Notes: a model not told the origin generated them from the sequence alone. A stretch of 64,000 bases of DNA from Pilatotrama ljubarskyi (GCA_022385805.1 MU277671.1:504808-568807); one strand, 5' to 3'; shown: positions 21,447-33,500, counted from the stretch's first letter. A program made the numbers and translations.

Positions 21447-21523
21447 GTGATGAATAACATAGAGTCAAGTCCTGACCCCGTCTAAAGGACGGGGACTGAC
21501 GATCAATACCATGCTAATACTGA
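21447..21523 (+). ncRNA. Box C/D snoRNA candidate in host intron 2
   Basis: Box C is GTGATGA (21447-21453), D' is CTGA (21472-21475), C' is TGACGA (21497-21502) and D is CTGA (21520-21523). A 7-bp hairpin CCCCGTC/GACGGGG with a 5-nt loop (21476-21494) sits between D' and C'. The D guide is complementary to 10 nt of 18S rRNA (AUUAGCAUGG); the +5 rule points to the A of UUAG. The D' guide is complementary to 10 nt of 25S rRNA (CUUGACUCUA). Both rRNA motifs are recalled as universally conserved. I see no good terminal stem. Confidence 0.6.
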
Positions 21524-21731
21524 CGCTTCCTCATCGTCTCTTCGATTGCAAAGAAAGCAAAGCTGACAATCGTTCGCTCAGGGATACACTCCGTTTCGCC
21601 TCAATGCTCATGTGGTCCTTTGTCAGTGAGACTTGTGGCATTCTCTATCTACTGTGTTGTGCTGTATATTGAAGCAAATTATCATTATCGTACGCTCCTC
21701 TACGTGGTCGCCGGAGATCCTACGGAGGCAT

Positions 21732-24604
21732 TCAGGAGTTCGGCCACATGATGTTCAGCAACCACATCACCCCGAGGCCGATGAGCAGTTTCGACTTCAA
21801 ACCGGGTTTCCACTCTGATTCGCCGTACCAGACACGGAAACCAGGCGTAGGCCGTGGTGAGGAGCCCTCTGCGAGACGGTCTATCCAGCGACGCTGTGGT
21901 CGAGCTGGTGTGTCCGGCTCGCGGGGAAGAGGGTTGCCTTCTGTGTCCTTGCGCGACTCCTCGTCCTCGTCCTGGGGTACCATGAAGATTACCTCCTGGC
22001 CCTCCTCTGATTCTGTTGAGGGAGGCGGGGGTCTAGGCGATGAGGTAGCATTCGATGGCTGCGACGTCGGCAACGAAGGGGGTTTGGCAGATCCGCATAT
22101 CCAGTTGGTGATTTCCCCAGTGGCTTTCGCGACGAGATGCGAGACGTAGATGAAGACGATGGTGGTCAGGAGCAAGTTCAGCGGTCGGGAGTGACGTCCT
22201 GGGATGACAATGAGGATGCCTTTGGTGTCGCCCGCGAGCCAAAGGTGATACTGGATTATGAAGGTCTCGAGGGAGCAAGTTCCGATGAACGCAAATGCGC
22301 GCGACGAAGCCGATCGCAGGATCGCGTTCGCATTACGGAGCACGACGAATGCGCCCACTGGCAGGAAGGAAATGTACGGGTGCCAGAGGTTGTACGCGAA
22401 TTTGTCGGGTTGCGCGAGCTCGAACGCAAAGAACCAGAGCAGGACCACAGCTGAGACGGCCGATGCGGCTTTGACGACGAGAGGCCATTTAGGATGGTCA
22501 GTGATGCGGTGCTCACGGGCCTTGATGACCGCAAGTGCGGAGAACATCCCAAAGTACACGATCCACAGGTCGAGGTTGACGCGGAAAGCCCATTCTCGAG
22601 CGGACCAATGGATGTTGCAGAAGCGCTCTAGAAATTGGAAGATGGTCTCCAATAGCCAGGGCTGGCTCATGGACCAGGTCACGACGCCCATGGACAAGAG
22701 GATCTTCGCAACCAGAAAGACGATGCGGTCGTTGTACTGTGATCCGAGGGCCATGGTCCCGTAGATGATCAAATACCACTGCGAGACCAAGGGTGCGAAG
22801 TAGTATGAGATATAGTCCGTGTTCATGGTGTACGCCAGGAGCAGTGTGAGCAGGTTCAGGCGAACCAGAACCTATCATGTGCTCGTTCAGCATTGAAGGC
22901 GTCCCAAGCAGCATGGATGCCTCACCTGAGCGACGCGTAGAAGCCCGAAGTCAGCCTTCTTGACATAGAATGTGGTGTGGCCGTAGCCCGTCATGAACAG
23001 GTACGCCGCAACCAATACGCGTATAGGGTTGTAGATTCCGGATATCTTCGACGCCCCCGTATAATGGTATATTAGGATGGCGACTAGATGTATTATCATG
23101 AGCAGTCGGCCAGCGTGGGCGGGAGAGATACTTACTTTGCATCCAGCCTTTCCATTCGTCAGTCTGTTCCCTATTGAGAAAGCCGAGATCGTTGTCTGCA
23201 CGTTGGACAGTGACCAAGCCTAGCGCAAGGCTTAGGAGGGAGAGGAATCCGAACGTCCATGGGTCGAACTGCTTCTGCTCTTTCAGCCAAAAGCCAGTGC
23301 GGTCAGCGAGGTAGATTATCGCAGCAGCGAAGCTAAGCGCAAGGCCGGAAACTTCGTCATCCTTGATAAGCGGTATGCCAGAGGAATGGGGACCTGAGAA
23401 GTCGTCAGCAAGAAACCCACTCGACGAGCCGGCAAACGTACTGAAACGACGAGCAAGAAGCCAATTGACAGGTGCCCATAGAAAAGCTCCAGCTAGCACC
23501 AATAGATGAAGCACTGAGGGCCAAGGATATCGATTGCAGCAAGTCTTGGCTAGCGGGAAAGTCTTCGGAAGGACATCATTGCACCGCAAGTTGAGCAGCA
23601 CCTGCGCTTGCATGCCGACGATGAGGTCCGAGAAGTGCAGGCCATCCTCTGTTTGCGACGGATGCAACATTTGGTTGAATGCCAGAGGCAAGGCGATGGG
23701 CAGCCCCAGAGCACGACGCGAGGGCCCGGGCAGGAAGGCGAACGGGTCCCGCAACGCAGGTGGCCGGATTCTGTGCAGGAGATCCGAGTTCATGGCGTCG
23801 ATATCGGAAGCATGCATAGAAGCGGCCCGTTCCGGGGAGAGCTTCGAGGGCACGACATCCTCCACCGGCAATACGACGACTACGTCCGCGAGAGGGTTCG
23901 GCACCTCCGATATAGCGGCGAGCGTAGCCTCCATCTTAGCTTCCCATGCAGACAAACCACCCGAATCGGGGTAGCGCAGGTACCACAGGCCAGACCCGAG
24001 AACGAGCAAGGCCGGGCTTTCAGAAGACGAGGGACGGCGTGAAACAGGGTGTAACAGGGAATGGGTATGAGTCGAGTTGAGGTATGGGTCCCAGAAGAAC
24101 TGGAGCTGGATGTTGGAAGCAGAGGTATATGTGTGGTCCGCGTGTTTTTGCTCGTCGTCGGGAGGGTGTGTCGGAAGGCTCTGGTCTATGGCATGTGCAA
24201 ATTGGAAGAACAATTGTCGCGTGACTGAATCGCCGACGAATACCACCCGTCTTGAAGCCATACATGTGGAGGCATCGGCGGGTTTGTATTGGTGCATCAT
24301 ACAGCCTGAATGCCTTCGCCTCAGTGGTCCTCACTGCACCTAGCTATGTGGTGACGCACCATCTGGCTGCCAATTCCTGAACTTAGAGTCCAGCCACCGG
24401 CCATCTGTGAGCAAGGCATTGCAATGCATAGGATCGGGTCGGTCTGGTCAAGCACCTCAGTAGCGTCCCGCGAGATGCAGGATATTACTCACCGAGCACT
24501 CCATAGCGTACAAGTCCAATCCAGAAGGCTATCCCGATACATGTCCACGACAGATAGTGTGGCCACAGGGGGTTGAGGGAGAAGTGGAAGCGCCTGGGAG
24601 GCAT
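21732..24604 (-). CDS. CAS1-domain polysaccharide O-acyltransferase
   Basis: Golgi/ER multi-spanning O-acetyltransferase of the Cas1p family (Cryptococcus CAS1 acetylates capsular glucuronoxylomannan). Exons are 24604-24493, 24443-24360, 24305-23136, 23083-22926 and 22871-21732; 887 aa. An N-terminal anchor helix (about 17-36) is followed by a lumenal SGNH/PC-esterase-like domain: [14 protein letters not shown] with Gly-Asp-Ser at 90-92, and D276-G-L-H279, the D-x-x-H pair. About ten hydrophobic segments then follow ([29 protein letters not shown], and so on) to residue ~770, then a Pro/Ser/acidic loop (~770-850) and a last helix near the C-terminus. Choosing acceptor 24444 restores [13 protein letters not shown]. 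An ATG at 24694 would add 30 residues; 24604 fits the family better. Confidence 0.88.
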
Positions 24605-25318
24605 GACGTCTTGACGTCTGCGGAAATAGTACTCTAGTCTGGTGTTGCAGTGGCTGGCGTCGCCCGAGTGCTCTTTAGTGTAAGAAGGGGACACTCGAGG
24701 CCTGGGTGCTACGTCGGAGGGTAGTGTAGCTTAGTCCGGGGACGGCCAGCGAGGTAAGCAGACGGCTTTTGAACGCAGCGTCTTCTGTTCACTGCTGCGG
24801 ACGTAGCCGAACGGCAGCCGAGCAATGAAAGCCTCGGACGAGCCGATGCGAAGATGAGGTGGCCAGGGCAGAGAGACGAAGGTACGATGAAAGGTTGGGA
24901 CAGCAGTAGAGACGTTACATCCCTTCTCTGGCCGGAGGTTTCAACTGCATACCCACCTTCCGGCGCTAAGTGCATGTACAACTCTCCCGGAGTACTGTAT
25001 ATCATATGCCATTTCTAGACGGGAACCCCAGCTGCAAATTCACCCATTTTGTCCGTGCAGCACCTCAACTATGCTCATACTCAATCTCGATAATGAAGCA
25101 AGGTCCTGAATTGCCAAATCTAATGTCCAGTACTGAACGAGCGAGCTAACAATGAGCGACAAGGCTACGACGACTGCAACGAAAGGTAATGTCCTGCGAT
25201 GATTGATATACGGTGAATGCGGATATCGAGAGCGATTGCATGCAACTGAGTATCGTCGCTGGTGATGGAGCGGTACCTGATGAGAGGCGCAGGGCGCAGA
25301 GTCTAGCATCCGTCCGTC
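24605..25318. other. Intergenic: CAS1 promoter and rhomboid 3' end
   Basis: 714 bp between two minus-strand genes. No TATA box or coding exon stands out. The ORF seen at 25040-25309 in another frame shows no family features. Confidence 0.45.
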
Positions 25319-27431
25319 TCATATACTCGACGAGCCTGACGTCGTGAAGCCTACAGGTCGACGTGAGTATGCTGATGAGACATATTGATGTCCTGAGTAC
25401 ATACCGGTTCTGAAGAAGCAAACGGGAACAGTAGCTCATTAGTCGGGCGTCACGGACCCCGGAAAGTGCACATACCCTTTGCAGTGGTTATTGGCCGAGC
25501 TAGGGATACACGAAAGGTACCGGCACCAGGTACACGCTGCATGACCAGCATCAGCCGCGAGGACTCACAAGGTTTTCGTGGGCACAAACCTGCATATGGA
25601 TCCGCCGTGTAGAAGTTACGGATCAAGACGACGAACATGACGATGGCCAGCGGGATGGCCGCGAGCCGCAGCCCGATGACAATTATCCGATGACGGTTCG
25701 AAGGGCTGATGATGGGATAGAGCGCCATGCCTACCAGCAGCCCCATGGCAAGCCCGCCAAGATGCGCTAGTAGCCAACATATGAGCGCCGGGGGTGAGAG
25801 TACCATGCGAAAGTTACAAACCGAAGTTGTCGACATCTACGAGAGCAGTAGTCAATGACCCATGCTGTATCGCGTGGCGAGAATTGCTACTCACAAGGAA
25901 TGAACCCAATGGCGACACCGATGACTAACTCAACGATCATGAACACCAACTGCATGGATATTGTGAGAGAAGCTGAAAGCCACAGCCTGGAAGACTGACC
26001 TTCCTGCCAGGGCGATACTGGTATCTCCAATGGGCGAACAAGTCAACCCAAGCTACCTAGCCTACCGTTCAACGCCGCAGCCTTCGATAGGCTTGCGTTG
26101 CACTCACCGCGATCGTTCCAAAGAGGGCTCCGCTGGCACCGACGGATGGCGCTCCAACCAGTGAGAAATTACCTCCTAGTACGTTACTGCGGGAATCGTC
26201 ATGGAGAACGGGAGGCAGCATGGGTAGAACCTACCCGAAAATCCCTGCCGCTGCATAGAGAACTAGGAAAGCGAAAGTGCCCATCTCACGCTCGACCTGC
26301 GAGTGTCCCATGAACCAAAAGAGCTCGCGCAATCTCGGAATTACACGTACTTGGGCAGATGCCGTCAGTTGTGCCATCATGTTGAGCAAAAAATGTATAA
26401 TGCCCGCATGGAGGAATATAGGCGTAATGAACCTTTGAGAATAGGGATATCAGCAGCTCAGTCTCTACACGATGTACTATAGAGGCGTACCTGAACCATT
26501 GGTTGGGAGTCTCGCCATGGAAGCCCCCAAAGTTGCAAATGTCCTCGAGCGAGCAGAGCTCCGTGGGAGGGTTCGCAGTGTTATTCAAGCCTGTAAGACC
26601 CGTATCAGCTGCGTAGTCGCATGCACGCACAGGGCCAACCGACAAGGAATCGGCGTTGTGATAGACAAATCCGTCACGGTCTTCATGCAAGGCGGAAACC
26701 GTGCACCCAGCTGGATGAGCGCAGAACTTGACGGCCCTAGCATTGGGTTCACAACTGGCTGCGTGGATGTTAGCATCGTCAACCGCACATGGTCGAAGGT
26801 ACTTGCCTTGAATGAAAACGGAGATCCCTGTGCCTTAGCGTTGGTTACCAGCTCATAAATGAGCACTCCCAGCATCGCAGCACTCAATGCATAGCCTGTT
26901 GGATGTCAGACCGTGCTTCCACTGTGACAGCCTTGAGCGGTACGTACAAGCTATAGGATGTCTCTGCACGCCTACGCCGCGCTTCTTGTCCTCTATACGC
27001 TGCTCCAAGGGATATAGACCAAAGTATCGCTGGAACATGCTAGGCCTCTTGGTCATCATAGGTGACGACTTGGCTGCAGGGACAGGGAACGGCTCCGCAT
27101 AATCTGCGTCTGCTCAGAAGAACGGCCTAACAATCGCGTGCGCCTGCGACGTACCGAGGGGCTCATACTGAGTCTGTCGGGCATAGTCCTCGGGCTTGGG
27201 CGTGAAAGGGTCGTCAAGCTTGGCCTGGGACTGAGAGGGTCCGCTTGGGTAGTAGTTGAAGTGCTCGTCCGTGTAGCTGTACCGATAGTCTGGCTCGTAT
27301 ACAGGGTTTACGGCCGTACTGGAGGACTGAGCTGGCGCTTGAGAATGGTCGAGCAGGGGCTTAGAATCGGACTCCGAGTGGTCATGGTCATGGTCGTGTT
27401 CGCGGTCGTACGGATTAGGCATCGAAGACAT
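25319..27431 (-). CDS. Rhomboid family intramembrane serine protease
   Basis: Cleaves transmembrane helices. Fourteen exons: 27431-27155, 27103-26948, 26895-26807, 26758-26644, 26590-26491, 26432-26351, 26296-26235, 26186-26108, 26056-26000, 25949-25895, 25836-25822, 25766-25590, 25536-25476 and 25409-25319; 471 aa. The cytosolic N-terminus has an HDHDHDH run and is Ser/Pro-rich. The core has FITPIFLHAGIIHFLLNMM, then GNVLGGNFSLVGAPSVGASGALFG with nucleophile Ser312, and FAHLGGLAMG with His364, so the catalytic dyad is intact. A cysteine cluster CTWCRYLSC..NNHCKGTG is near the C-terminus. Intron 3 is GC-AG and exon 11 is 15 nt. Every exon join keeps frame and restores family motifs. Confidence 0.9.
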
Positions 27432-28047
27432 CTCGATCGTTAGGTATAGAGCAGTAGGATAGCAGACGCTAGACGCAACGAAGAGCAGACAAGAGGGTTA
27501 TGAGACGATGAGAGGAGGGAGAGAAGGTGAGGGATATACTCCGGCGCGCAGCGGGTGGCATCGCTTCATGGTCGTGCTGTGACACATGCCGTCGGCGTCC
27601 TTGGCAATTCAAGCAGGCGCGTACTGCCCCGCAGCATAGACGCCCGGCGTTGATCCGCTTGAATTTCAGCTTCAAGTAGTGCGTCGCCCAGGTCTGATCA
27701 TGCCTGCAAGACTCAAGTCGCCGTTCTGCCTATTGCATACATGTCGCCAACTACGGGAGCACCCATGCCATGGGATGGTCTGCAGCAGCTTCGAGTTATG
27801 GTCTCCCGGGCTTCATACACGGAGCCCGGGTCACCCGGTGCTACACCGAGGTCAAATTTGTGGACCCAGCATGCGGGCAGTGCAGAGGGAAGACCTTGAA
27901 AGAATGCACCTGTGCTGTGCAGACGGAGGCGCACGGTTGAGCAATCAATGATCAAGTCGTACACCGTCGAAACCCAGGAATGCATAGCTGCAGCGGATTG
28001 GTGAAACCGGGCAGTACACCCCAGTACTACTCTGTAGTGTAGTACCT
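27432..28047. other. Intergenic: rhomboid promoter side
   Basis: 616 bp between the rhomboid start and the stop of the DLH/SnoaL-like gene, both minus strand. Short plus-strand ORFs (27679-27951) look like noise. No TATA box or RNA gene seen. Confidence 0.45.
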
Positions 28048-29941
28048 TCAATTGATGGAGAGGTCTTCGCTTTCCTTCCACTTCTGAAGCAGTGTGTTAC
28101 TGGGCCGGCCAAACGGATCGACGACTTTGCGAGCGACTTCTACTCCTGCTACAGGAAGTCCCTTGGGATCAAGGAGGCCAAGCTGCAAGAAGTCGCCGCG
28201 AGGTTAACCAGCCTGGGAAGTAGCGCACAACTATATAGCATACCTGCACAAGGACAGACGCTTGATCCCAGTAGCTGCAGTGTCATCATGATCATGAGTG
28301 AGAAGTACCTGCATGACGGAGAAGCCTCACATATGCCTGAGGTGTATGTTAGCAACATCTGAAGCGCTGAACAAACTATATGCTTACTCAAACGTGAGCT
28401 TATCTCCTCGGAAGGCGACGACGCCCACCAGGGCGATCTCTAATGGCTTCCCTGTAGGTTTGATGCCCGGAAGAAAGTAATCAATCTCCTGCAGGACGCC
28501 ATACAGAAGATCTCAATATGTAAGCGTGGTAGTTCATCTCGGGAAAGAGCTCACCGTCGTATGAGTGCATTTGTAAATCATCTCTTCGATGATTCTGTCA
28601 GCGCCGACTGCGCCATCGGGTAAGTCGGCACATGAGATGACATGAAGGCAGCATGCTGACCTGTCCGAGAGATAGTAATTAGTTCCGTATCCGGAGGAGT
28701 GACCTGGTGTAGGGTGAAAGAGTGAGCGTCGCGCATTATAGGGATCGGACAATGTGTACATTGTCCTTCGTGAAGTGGTACTGAGTCATATGGTTGGTCA
28801 GCGTCACTGCGCAGTTCAAAGTGACTCTTGGCTCGCCTTGTAAAAGCGCGCCAAATCCTGGTATCCTACCCCTCCCGTCATGGTTGGAACATGATTCACG
28901 TACGGTGTCGAAACCTAAGTGCTTGATTTGTTCAGTCTTACAATACGAGCCGGGCGTGCGCCGCACCATGGTACTCATGGTCTCTGAGCGTAAGTGAAGT
29001 CCGCGGGTCAGATGGGCATCAAGGAGAGGTATGATGACTCACTAGGCGCATCTCGTTCCACGAATTCCTAATGTACAACGAGGATCCATCAATCGGCTCG
29101 CGGGAAGTGTACCTCGACAATTTCCGCTCACATAGTAAGTGTGCTTCTCCCATAGTGCTTCGAGCGGGAAATGAGGGCCGAGTTCCCTGCGCAGGAGCTC
29201 GAGGGTTCTGGTATAGGAGAGGTTATTCGCCGAGCGCAAATGAGGGTCCAATGTCCCGATTCTCCCGTTGGCATGATCGATGGGCGGCCCCGCTTGGAAT
29301 GGGAAGGGAGGCGAGTCCGGAACGAAGGGGTATGCATGCACATCGATCGGTGGGTATCGCGTCGTCGGGATGTCCGTCGACTTCTCCGCTGCGAGGGCAA
29401 GAAGAGACGCGTGAAGAGATTCCTGCTTCGAGGACAGGTGAACGAGGGTCCTGTGTACCATGCCTTTAGCGAGTGTTCGATCGCGGAAGGTTTCCACAAG
29501 AACTCACGGCACGACCGTCCCGTTGACGGCCTCGTGTAAGAGGGCATTTCCGGTGTCTACCACCGGACAGTAATGTACTAGTGCTCGCAACTTCTCCGGT
29601 ACCAATGCCTCGATCATGGAAGAGGCGTTGCCTGAGGTGAACCCATAGGTCACAAGAGCCCAGTCGTCTGCCTTGTGGAGCTCATTCTTGGCCTCAGAGA
29701 GGCTCCGGTGGAGATTGCCATCAACCTCACTAGGGTAGGGCACCTGGATTACGCTGTACCCTTCTTCACTGAGCTAGGTGAAGAGCGAACGTGAGCGAGA
29801 GTGAACACTTCGGAATGTATATAACTTGGATTGAACTGTTCGCACCTGCTGGCACCACGATGCCTGGGCCTGCGAGATGAGAAGTACCAGGAAGGGCGGC
29901 TTCGTCACCGAGGCGACAGCATTGGGGAAGAGACGAGACAT
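28048..29941 (-). CDS. Dienelactone-hydrolase-like / SnoaL-like fusion protein
   Basis: Basidiomycete protein usually labelled carboxymethylenebutenolidase. Thirteen exons: 29941-29846, 29773-29508, 29450-29132, 29067-29043, 28983-28967, 28914-28837, 28780-28760, 28703-28661, 28607-28555, 28488-28388, 28336-28331, 28274-28244 and 28182-28048; 396 aa. Residues 1-~220 resemble an alpha/beta-hydrolase of the DLH group, but the nucleophile elbow G-x-C-x-G-G reads GFTSGN (76-81), with no Cys or Ser at the usual place. Residues ~240-396 form a SnoaL/NTF2-like domain (VNHVPTMTGG.., FYKYHFTKDN, RTVGADRIIEEMIYKCTHT, EHIYWDQASVLVQLGLLD). Exon 11 is only 6 nt and intron 6 is GC-AG. The start codon is tentative; the true N-terminus could lie in an unseen upstream exon. 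Confidence 0.75.
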
Positions 29942-30543
29942 CGCTCACGAGGTGGTAATCCAAGATGATCCTCTACGCATCGATAGAGCATGTGTACGGG
30001 CTTATGAAGTACTCCGCGTCCATAGAACCTGTGGGAACTGACGGATAACCACCCAAGATAACGACGACTCCCCGGGCTGCCGGTCCTCGCACGGCCCGCT
30101 TCTCACTTGCGGACCAAACTGAGGCACAAGGCGACTGCTGAGTTGGTCTATCCGTCTGCAAGAGAGTGTCTGTGACACAAAGGGTGCACTTTTTGAGACG
30201 GCATGTATTGAGCGGAGTGGCCGGACGAACAAGACAATGACGGCAGTGGACCAACCAGGTGGACCATCTGGCGCCCACAATGCACCCATTCGCTTCCGTG
30301 ACAGATGCCATTGCGTGGAAGAAACTGTGCACTGAGCTATATGGCATGTCCTCGCCATGGTGGCCCTGCTCAGCTATACAACAATGAGTACGCGTACGCG
30401 CATTAGCTTATCTTCATCGCACTGATAGGGAACTATTCATCCCGGCCAGGCGGGCGTGCAAGTGCATGAAAAGCAGTGGTATCTACATGTGACGACAGCA
30501 ATGCGAGGCGAAGGTCCGATACCCAAACCCTTCCGTTACGATA
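29942..30543. other. Intergenic, no gene seen
   Basis: 602 bp upstream of the DLH/SnoaL-like gene and downstream of the ankyrin-DIL gene. An open frame of about 120 codons (minus 30358-30002) shows no family features. It could hide an extra 5' exon of the hydrolase-like gene. Confidence 0.4.
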
Positions 30544-33500
30544 TCAATGCGCGTCCCCGTTCTGATCTATGGGCGTGCCGTTAGCCACGCTCGCCCTGCC
30601 TCTACTTCGTCCGGACGGCGCCCGGGTCAACGCCGTCAGATGCACGGCTCCCGTGTCGATCTTCAGCTCCCCCGATTCCTCATCCGGGTCGTCAGATGAG
30701 TAGGGTGGCGGAGGCTTGTCAGCGTCGTCTTCTTCCAGCTCGACCGGCCTCGTCCAGCGTGCCGCAGCCCTGCTTCCGTCCACATACTGCAACGTGCTCG
30801 GCCCGATGTCGCGGAGCTGCTTGCTGAACCGCCAGCCCATGGCACCCCGGTTCCCGAAGCTGGCACGGCTTTCGCTCCGGCTCGACCCGTCCACGCTCAG
30901 GCGGACCCCCACGCGCTTCTCGTCGTCCAGGCTGGGCGGCTTCGTCGGGAGCGCTCCGAGCATACGCGGGTCGGAAGGAAGCAGGAGGGGAAGCATGAAG
31001 CGCGAATCCAATAATTCACCGAGCGGGTCAGGTGCCTTGGCCGGTTCCCAGAGCAGCTTCTCCTGCGTTCGGTCGAAAAGCGCGTCGATAGAGCGCTGAG
31101 CCGCGCTGCCCTCCTGGGATATACAAGACGCCTGATCTGAGCCGATGGGAACGTCGTGGAGAGAGGGTGACGCGCTGATGCTTTCCTCCCTTTCCCGCTC
31201 TCGTTCGCCGAGCTGTAGGGTACGCGTTTAGAAACGTTCTTCATGGGCCAAGATGATGGCTTCTCACCTCCCTCCGGAGCTGCTCAACGCCCATCTTTAC
31301 TCGATGCCGTTCCCAGTCCTTTTGCAATTGTGCGAGATACTGGTTGCACTCCTCAGTCATTCGGCCCTCGTTCACCTCGTACTTGTAATCCCTGACCGCG
31401 CGACGCATCTGTGCGTGAGTGAGTGCAAGGAACAACTTGAGATTCCTGATCTCATCTACCTGTAATGGGTTAAGATGTTTCATAGTCTGGATGGTGGCTA
31501 TGAGGTTCGCAAACTCCGTAATGGATGAGAGGCACTATCACCGGGGTTAGTAGAGGGCCATTAATGAATGAGGGACAGATAGTACCTGGAGCCAATTGAG
31601 CAAATCATGCACAGGGGCAAAGTGGGATCCCACGCCCCGAGGCAGCTCCATGTTGCTGATCCACTCTTCGATAACTCCCAGATTCATGCCGATCTGCACC
31701 GCTCTTGATCTGCGCGTGAAGTGAGTGACTATCCTCGATGGGCTTTTGTCGCGTGACCTACCGACAGAGATACTTCTTCCGCGTCAGGACCCGGTTGAAG
31801 ATTTCGCCTTTTCCTGGCTTCAGCACCCGCGTCCACCAAGAATCAAGGATAGGATTTCTCACATGCAGTCCAGTACATGACCTGCGACCAGAATTGCGTC
31901 ACGAGTGCGGGGTTGATACCAGAGAGTATGAGCAGGGTATGTAGGGCGGTCATGAAGGAGATCACGTCTTTCGGGGAGGTCGGAGGTGGTTGTTGAGCAT
32001 CGCTGAACAAAGACTGCAGAGGAGTGGACGATGACGGAGGTCGTGTGCGCGCAAACGTCTGCCGAATCGACGCGAACGCGCGCACATTCGGTGGCGATGT
32101 GGAAGGCTGAGCAGGTGGAGATGGAGGCCGGCTCGACTGGGTAGGGGACATGGGCGGAGCTCCGCGCAAGGTGTTTGCGTTTGAAGCCGTCCCGTTCACC
32201 TTCTTCTTGCTGGCACCGAACGACCGGAGGAAGGACCACTCTGACTCGAACTGGATTGCTTCGAACTCACTGGACAGGGGTGAGTAGTCCAGCAAAGCGG
32301 CGTCGAGGAGCATGTCTATCCTTCGTTCCGCGAATCGGATGATAAACACTGGTCTGCAAGTGAGCGTGCTATCAGACCAAATAGCGGCACATAGAGCCCA
32401 TACCAAACACGGAGTTCAGGATCTCCTCAATGAGGGCTAGCGAACCGAGGGTCTCGCATGTCCGATTGATGGCATTATCGCACCGCATTAGGTGGAGCCA
32501 AACGGTCGTGTTATATAGCCAGAAGATGAGGTAAGTGGGATCCTCGGCATGACTCTAGCATGAAGAGTCTTTAGGCCATCTCTGCACGAGCAAGCGGGTC
32601 ACGACTCACAAAGAAGACGTCCTCAATGGCATCGGTCGCCCCGATGACCAGGTCTTCTACCCAGTTGTGGTCGCAGTTCAGGCAAGCAAAGCGCGCGAGC
32701 ATATACAGAGCGTTCGCAGGTTCGGCATTCCGTAGTGATGGCGGGAAGTCGGTGATGAGCGACTGAAATATGTCCGGTAATGACATGGGAGAGAAGACGA
32801 GCATTGACGAAAAATCTGGCGGCGGTGTCTGCAGCTCGCTCTGAGAGACACGATACGGCGCAGTGCCGGACCGACTTACGAGCACGGAGTCCAGGAGGGC
32901 GTCATCCTCGGTCTCTTCTTCCGACTCTAGGGCAAAGAAGGCATCGTCGTCCCCCCACCATTTCGGGTTTATACCGAGTGTCTTCTCAATATCTTCCTGG
33001 ACGTGCCGTCGCTTCCGGAGACGACGCATGCGCTTCTCCAGTGATCGTCGCTGCTCTTCCATTCGACCGCCTTTCCATCCCGCCTCTCGCATCGCTTCCT
33101 CCAATAGGAAGGCAACATCCTCTCGCCCCGGGACAGTAGAGTGCGCGGTGACGATGTCCAGCGGAGTCAGCCGCCGCCTCGTGAGCGCCAGTGGTGAGGA
33201 GCCATGAGTGAGCAAGTATGATACCAGTGTAGGCGGAGAAAGCAGCGAAGCGTAATGCAGCGGCGTCCAACCGGCTGGAAGCACGCGCAGCTGCTGTGAG
33301 ATCGACAACGTCCAAGCCATCCGAGGTGCACTTACCGTAGTCCACGGTGTTCACGTCGCAGCCTTCAGACACGAGTAGCCTGACGCACTCCTCGCGCTCG
33401 ATATCCCGCTCGGACTCGGAGCCAAAGCCGAGGATTGCGATGCTGATCAAGCCTAGGCCATCCTCATCCTGCTTTGATAGATCGACGAAGGCCTGTGCTT

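Larger units (their letters stand above)
21180..21660 (+). ncRNA. Putative non-coding snoRNA host gene
   Basis: No protein can be read on the plus strand here, yet two good introns can: 21231-21382 (GTGAGT; CTGAC branch at 21364-21368; CAG) and 21421-21581 (GTGAGT; CTGAC branch at 21563-21567; CAG), flanking a 38-nt exon. At 152 and 161 nt they are two to three times longer than almost every coding intron in the window, and each holds a box C/D snoRNA-like element ending 34-43 nt before the branch site. This is the layout of intronic snoRNA host genes. Ends are unknown; the span given is a guess. It shares the 710-bp gap with the promoter of minus-strand STS1. Confidence 0.5.

Noticed and set aside
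26801..26810. GT donor GTACCT instead of the GC donor in rhomboid intron 3
   Set aside because: It shifts the frame and destroys PVVNPMLGPSSS; the GC donor keeps it.
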